From positions 4,030,001-4,094,000 of the forward strand of contig NZ_CP130427.1 in the NCBI RefSeq assembly GCF_030518795.1: DNA of 64,000 nt. The letters are read 5' to 3'. The position numbers were made by a program, and so were the translations under genes. Of the stretch, positions 61,635 through 64,000 are shown piece by piece (positions within the stretch are counted from its first letter, which is position 1; every line of letters begins with the position of its first letter). This DNA comes from Micromonospora sp. NBRC 110009. Its GTDB lineage: Bacteria > Actinomycetota > Actinomycetes > Mycobacteriales > Micromonosporaceae. Under the pieces are notes generated by a model. That model did not search any database. It was not told where the DNA came from and worked only from the letters and a program-made list of their open reading frames with translations.

Positions 61635-62306
61635 ATGACGGGTAACGACACCGGACGCCGGGCGGCGCGGCGCGCACACCGGACCGTCCGGCTGGCCACG
61701 CTGCTGGCGGCCGGCGCGGCGGTCGTCGCGTTCGGCGGCTGCACCACCACGGACCCGGGGCCGGCCGGGGCCGGGCCGGCGGGATCGCCCACCGGGTCGG
61801 TCCCGGCCGGCCCGACGAGCCTCCCGGCAACCCCGGCGGCGAGCCCGACGAGCGCCCCGGCGACGGCCCCGCCGACGCCGGCCGCGATCACCGGTTGCCG
61901 GACCGCCGACCTGTCGGCGGCGTCCGCCGGGTCGTCCGGGCACATGGGCAGCGAGACCGCCTACCTCGCCCTCACCAACCGCACCGGGCGGCGCTGCGCC
62001 CTCTCCGGCTTCCCGCAGGTCCGGCTGGCCGACGCCGGCGGCCGGGTCCTCCGGGTCGAGGTGCGCCACCACCTCGGCGCCCACCGGGTGGTGCTGGCCC
62101 CGGGCGGGACGGCCTGGACCGCGGTGACCTTCAGCCACGTCCCGCGCTCCGACGACGAGCCGACGCCGTGCGACCCGCCGGCCGACGCGCTCTGGCTCAC
62201 CCCGCCGGGCGGCACCGGGCACCTGGTCCTCCGGGGTGCCTGGTCGGCCTGCGGCGGGGCGGTGGAGGTCGACTCGTTCACCGCCGGGCGCCCGCCGGCC
62301 GCCTGA
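61635..62306 (+). CDS. DUF4232 lipoprotein
   Basis: The protein has 223 residues. The signal peptide (RRAARRAHRTVRLATLLAAGA) ends in a lipobox AFGGC with Cys about residue 36, followed by about 50 Pro/Thr/Ala/Gly-rich residues as a tether. The mature domain has ETAYLALTNRTGRRCALSGFPQVRL, VVLAPGGTAWTAVTFSH and CDPPADALWLTPP, the pattern of DUF4232, with four Cys that may form disulfides. Anchored on the outer membrane face; function unknown. Confidence 0.85.
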   Translation: MTGNDTGRRAARRAHRTVRLATLLAAGAAVVAFGGCTTTDPGPAGAGPAGSPTGSVPAGPTSLPATPAASPTSAPATAPPTPAAITGCRTADLSAASAGSSGHMGSETAYLALTNRTGRRCALSGFPQVRLADAGGRVLRVEVRHHLGAHRVVLAPGGTAWTAVTFSHVPRSDDEPTPCDPPADALWLTPPGGTGHLVLRGAWSACGGAVEVDSFTAGRPPAA

Positions 62307-62477
62307 CCCGGCGCGCTCCCGCCGCCGTCCCCGGATCGGGACGAGTCCGTGGTCACGCCGATGGGTGACCTGGCGGTGAGCGGCGTACGATCGGATCTGG
62401 ACCACACCGGGAATCACTGGCGGGCGCGCGACGTTGGCCAGGGTGTCCGGACCCTTACCGCGCAGGGAGACTTCCAC

Positions 62478-62846
62478 GTGACCACGCCAGCGCAGACCGA
62501 GTCGACCGAGGCCAAGGCCCCGAGCACCGTCGTCCTCACCGACGTCGCGGCGCAGAAGGTCAAGGCCCTGATCGAGCAGGAGGGCCGCGACGACCTGCGG
62601 CTCCGGGTCGCCGTGCAGCCGGGCGGCTGCTCCGGCCTGCGGTACCAGCTCTTCTTCGACGAGCGGTCGCTCGACGGTGACATCGTCACCGACTTCGACG
62701 GGGTCGAGGTCGTCGTCGACCGGATGAGCGCCCCCTACCTGGCCGGCGCGACGATCGACTTCGCCGACCGGATCGACGCCCAGGGCTTCACCATCGACAA
62801 CCCGAACGCCGGCAGCTCCTGCGCCTGCGGCGACTCCTTCAGCTGA
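62478..62846 (+). CDS. erpA: A-type iron-sulfur cluster insertion protein
   Basis: The protein has 122 residues from GTG at 62478 (gcagggaga upstream). The A-type HesB/IscA domain has the three ligand cysteines: PGGCSGLRYQLFFD and the C-terminal SSCACGDSF. It carries [2Fe-2S] or [4Fe-4S] clusters to apoproteins, candidates in this window being LipA and NadA. It is upstream of the adenosine kinase gene as in mycobacteria. A strong terminator follows. Confidence 0.95.
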   Translation: MTTPAQTESTEAKAPSTVVLTDVAAQKVKALIEQEGRDDLRLRVAVQPGGCSGLRYQLFFDERSLDGDIVTDFDGVEVVVDRMSAPYLAGATIDFADRIDAQGFTIDNPNAGSSCACGDSFS

Positions 62847-62886
62847 GTCGACGCGGCCCCGCACGGGCCGACGGATGACTGACGGA

Positions 62887-62928
62887 AACGGCGGGACCGT
62901 CCCCTTGACCGGGGATGGTCCCGCCGTT
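62887..62928 (+). terminator. Hairpin terminator after erpA
   Basis: An 18-bp stem (62887-62904 with 62911-62928) has one G/T mismatch and a six-base loop, followed by the T-containing CTGTCTTCT. It ends about 136 bases before the next gene. Confidence 0.8.
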
Positions 62929-63064
62929 CTGTCTTCTCCGGCGGGTGTCCGTCCGGTGACGTCCGGACGTGCGCGGGACGACCGGTTGTCGACCGACCGT
63001 CGACCGGCCGGCCGGACCGACCGGTAGGCTGACCCGCGCCGTGCTCCCGACCACGAGGGTTGAC

Positions 63065-64000
63065 ATGAAGATCGCCGTGACCGGCTCGATCGCGACCGAC
63101 CACCTGATGAGCTTTCCCGGCCGCTTCGCCGAGCAGCTCATCGCCGACCAACTGGACAAGGTCTCCCTGTCCTTCCTCGTCGACGAGCTCGTGCTCCGGC
63201 GCGGCGGCACCGCCGCCAACATCGCCTTCGGGATGGCCCAGCTGGGCCTGCGCCCGGTGCTGCTCGGCGCGGTCGGCGCCGACTTCGCCGACTACCGGTC
63301 CTGGCTGGAGCGGCACGGCGTGGACTGCGACTCGGTGCACGTCAGCGAGGTGGCGCACACCGCCCGCTTCGTCTGCACCACCGACACCGACATGTGCCAG
63401 ATCGCCTCGTTCTACGCCGGCGCGATGAGCGAGGCGCGCAACATCGAGCTGGCCCCGGTGGCCCAGCGGCTCGGCGGCCTCGACCTGGTGCTGGTCAGCG
63501 CCAACGACCCGGCCGCGATGATCCGCCACTCCGCGGAGTGCCGGGAGCGCGGCTACGCGTTCGTGGCCGACCCGTCGCAGCAGCTCGCCCGGATGGACGG
63601 CGCCGACGTGCTCAGCCTGGTCGACGGCGCCGACTACCTGATGACCAACGAGTACGAGAAGTCACTGCTGCAGACCAAGGCCGGGCTCAGCGACGCGCAG
63701 CTGCTGGACCGGGTGAAGGTCCGGGTCACCACGCTGGGCAAGCAGGGCGTGGAGATCGCTGGCCGGGACTTCGACCCGATCCGCGTGCCGATCGCCCGGG
63801 AGATCCAGGCGATCGACCCGACCGGGGTCGGCGACGGCTTCCGGGCCGGCTTCTTCGCCGCCCTGAACTGGGGCGTCAGCCTCGAGCGGGCCGCGCAGGT
63901 GGGCTGCCTGCTCGCCACCCTGGTGCTGGAGAACTTCGGCGGCCAGGAGTACGAGGTCCGCCGGGACCTGTTCGTCAAGCGGCTCGCCGAGTCGTACGGC
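63065..64000 (+). CDS. adoK: PfkB-family adenosine kinase, 3' truncated by window edge
   Basis: 312 codons are present to the window end with no stop. The protein opens MKIAVTGSIATDHLMSFPGRF, the same as M. tuberculosis adenosine kinase (Rv2202c) in all but a few positions, from memory. Motifs are RRGGTAANIAFGMAQLGL, HTARFVCTTDTDMCQIASFY, ADPSQQLARMDGAD, VTTLGKQGV and the anion-hole/catalytic base site DPTGVGDGFRAGF. It phosphorylates adenosine to AMP in purine salvage. Mycobacterial AdoK is unlike the eukaryotic enzyme and closer to ribokinases. Directly follows erpA. Confidence 0.93.
   Translation, partial: MKIAVTGSIATDHLMSFPGRFAEQLIADQLDKVSLSFLVDELVLRRGGTAANIAFGMAQLGLRPVLLGAVGADFADYRSWLERHGVDCDSVHVSEVAHTARFVCTTDTDMCQIASFYAGAMSEARNIELAPVAQRLGGLDLVLVSANDPAAMIRHSAECRERGYAFVADPSQQLARMDGADVLSLVDGADYLMTNEYEKSLLQTKAGLSDAQLLDRVKVRVTTLGKQGVEIAGRDFDPIRVPIAREIQAIDPTGVGDGFRAGFFAALNWGVSLERAAQVGCLLATLVLENFGGQEYEVRRDLFVKRLAESYG

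Overview
The window is GC-rich actinomycete chromosome, most likely a Micromonosporaceae member (Micromonospora-like). This rests on the very high GC and frequent GTG starts, on a classical 474-residue type I glutamine synthetase with actinobacterial GlnR boxes, on MptB-like mannosyltransferases, and on GGGGCCCC/GTTAAC-type palindromic repeats. The order lipB, lipA, DUF4191 protein, RDD protein and glnA, together with sucB/E2, the TIGR01777 epimerase, an aminopeptidase, gcvT, cobS/cobT, a DUF3043 protein, glycerate kinase, erpA and adenosine kinase, matches from memory the Mycobacterium tuberculosis Rv2202c-Rv2220 neighbourhood. The backbone is therefore old core chromosome, with lineage-specific genes inserted between the conserved ones.

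Layout: 1-2.85 kb holds two tandem MptB-like membrane mannosyltransferases, the first cut by the window edge. 2.9-3.7 kb is an ArsR/SRPBCC pair with a clear promoter and operator. 3.8-6.8 kb is glnA (under tandem GlnR boxes), an RDD protein and a DUF4191 protein. 7-13 kb is a LuxR-type ATPase regulator with a coupled 56-codon leader gene, a lipoprotein, a membrane glycosyltransferase and lipA. 14-21 kb is a T-box-controlled archaeal-type aspartyl-tRNA synthetase with non-discriminating signature residues, an FUSC membrane protein, nadE, a VOC protein, lipB, a large membrane protein and a secreted PHB-depolymerase-like esterase.

21.9-32 kb is the accessory part: a TIGR01777 epimerase, a DinB protein, two small Cys-rich proteins opposite a tiny winged-helix regulator, an IS5-type element abutting an ISL3-type element, then an F420/LLM oxidoreductase, a hemerythrin protein, an LtrA membrane protein and a TetR/SDR pair with twin palindromic operators. 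32-43 kb is core metabolism: E2 (two lipoyl domains) and lipoamide dehydrogenase, leucyl aminopeptidase, gcvT, a DUF2314 protein, cobS and a cobU-cobT fusion. With lipA and lipB on the same segment, lipoate synthesis and users of lipoate-type chemistry (E2, Lpd, GcvT) sit together.

43-55 kb holds a Ser/Thr kinase, a 66-codon gene coupled to an M50 membrane protease, an aldo/keto reductase, a 1,669-residue disordered/TPR/WG-repeat protein with seven 42-bp tandem repeats, and a three-gene ABC exporter. 55-64 kb holds an Xre-cupin regulator opposite azlCD, a DUF3043 protein, a MurA-type enzyme, nadA, glycerate kinase, a DUF4232 lipoprotein, erpA and the start of adenosine kinase. No tRNA, rRNA or CRISPR array was seen. 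The strongest regulatory finds are the T-box before the AspRS gene and the tandem GlnR boxes before glnA.
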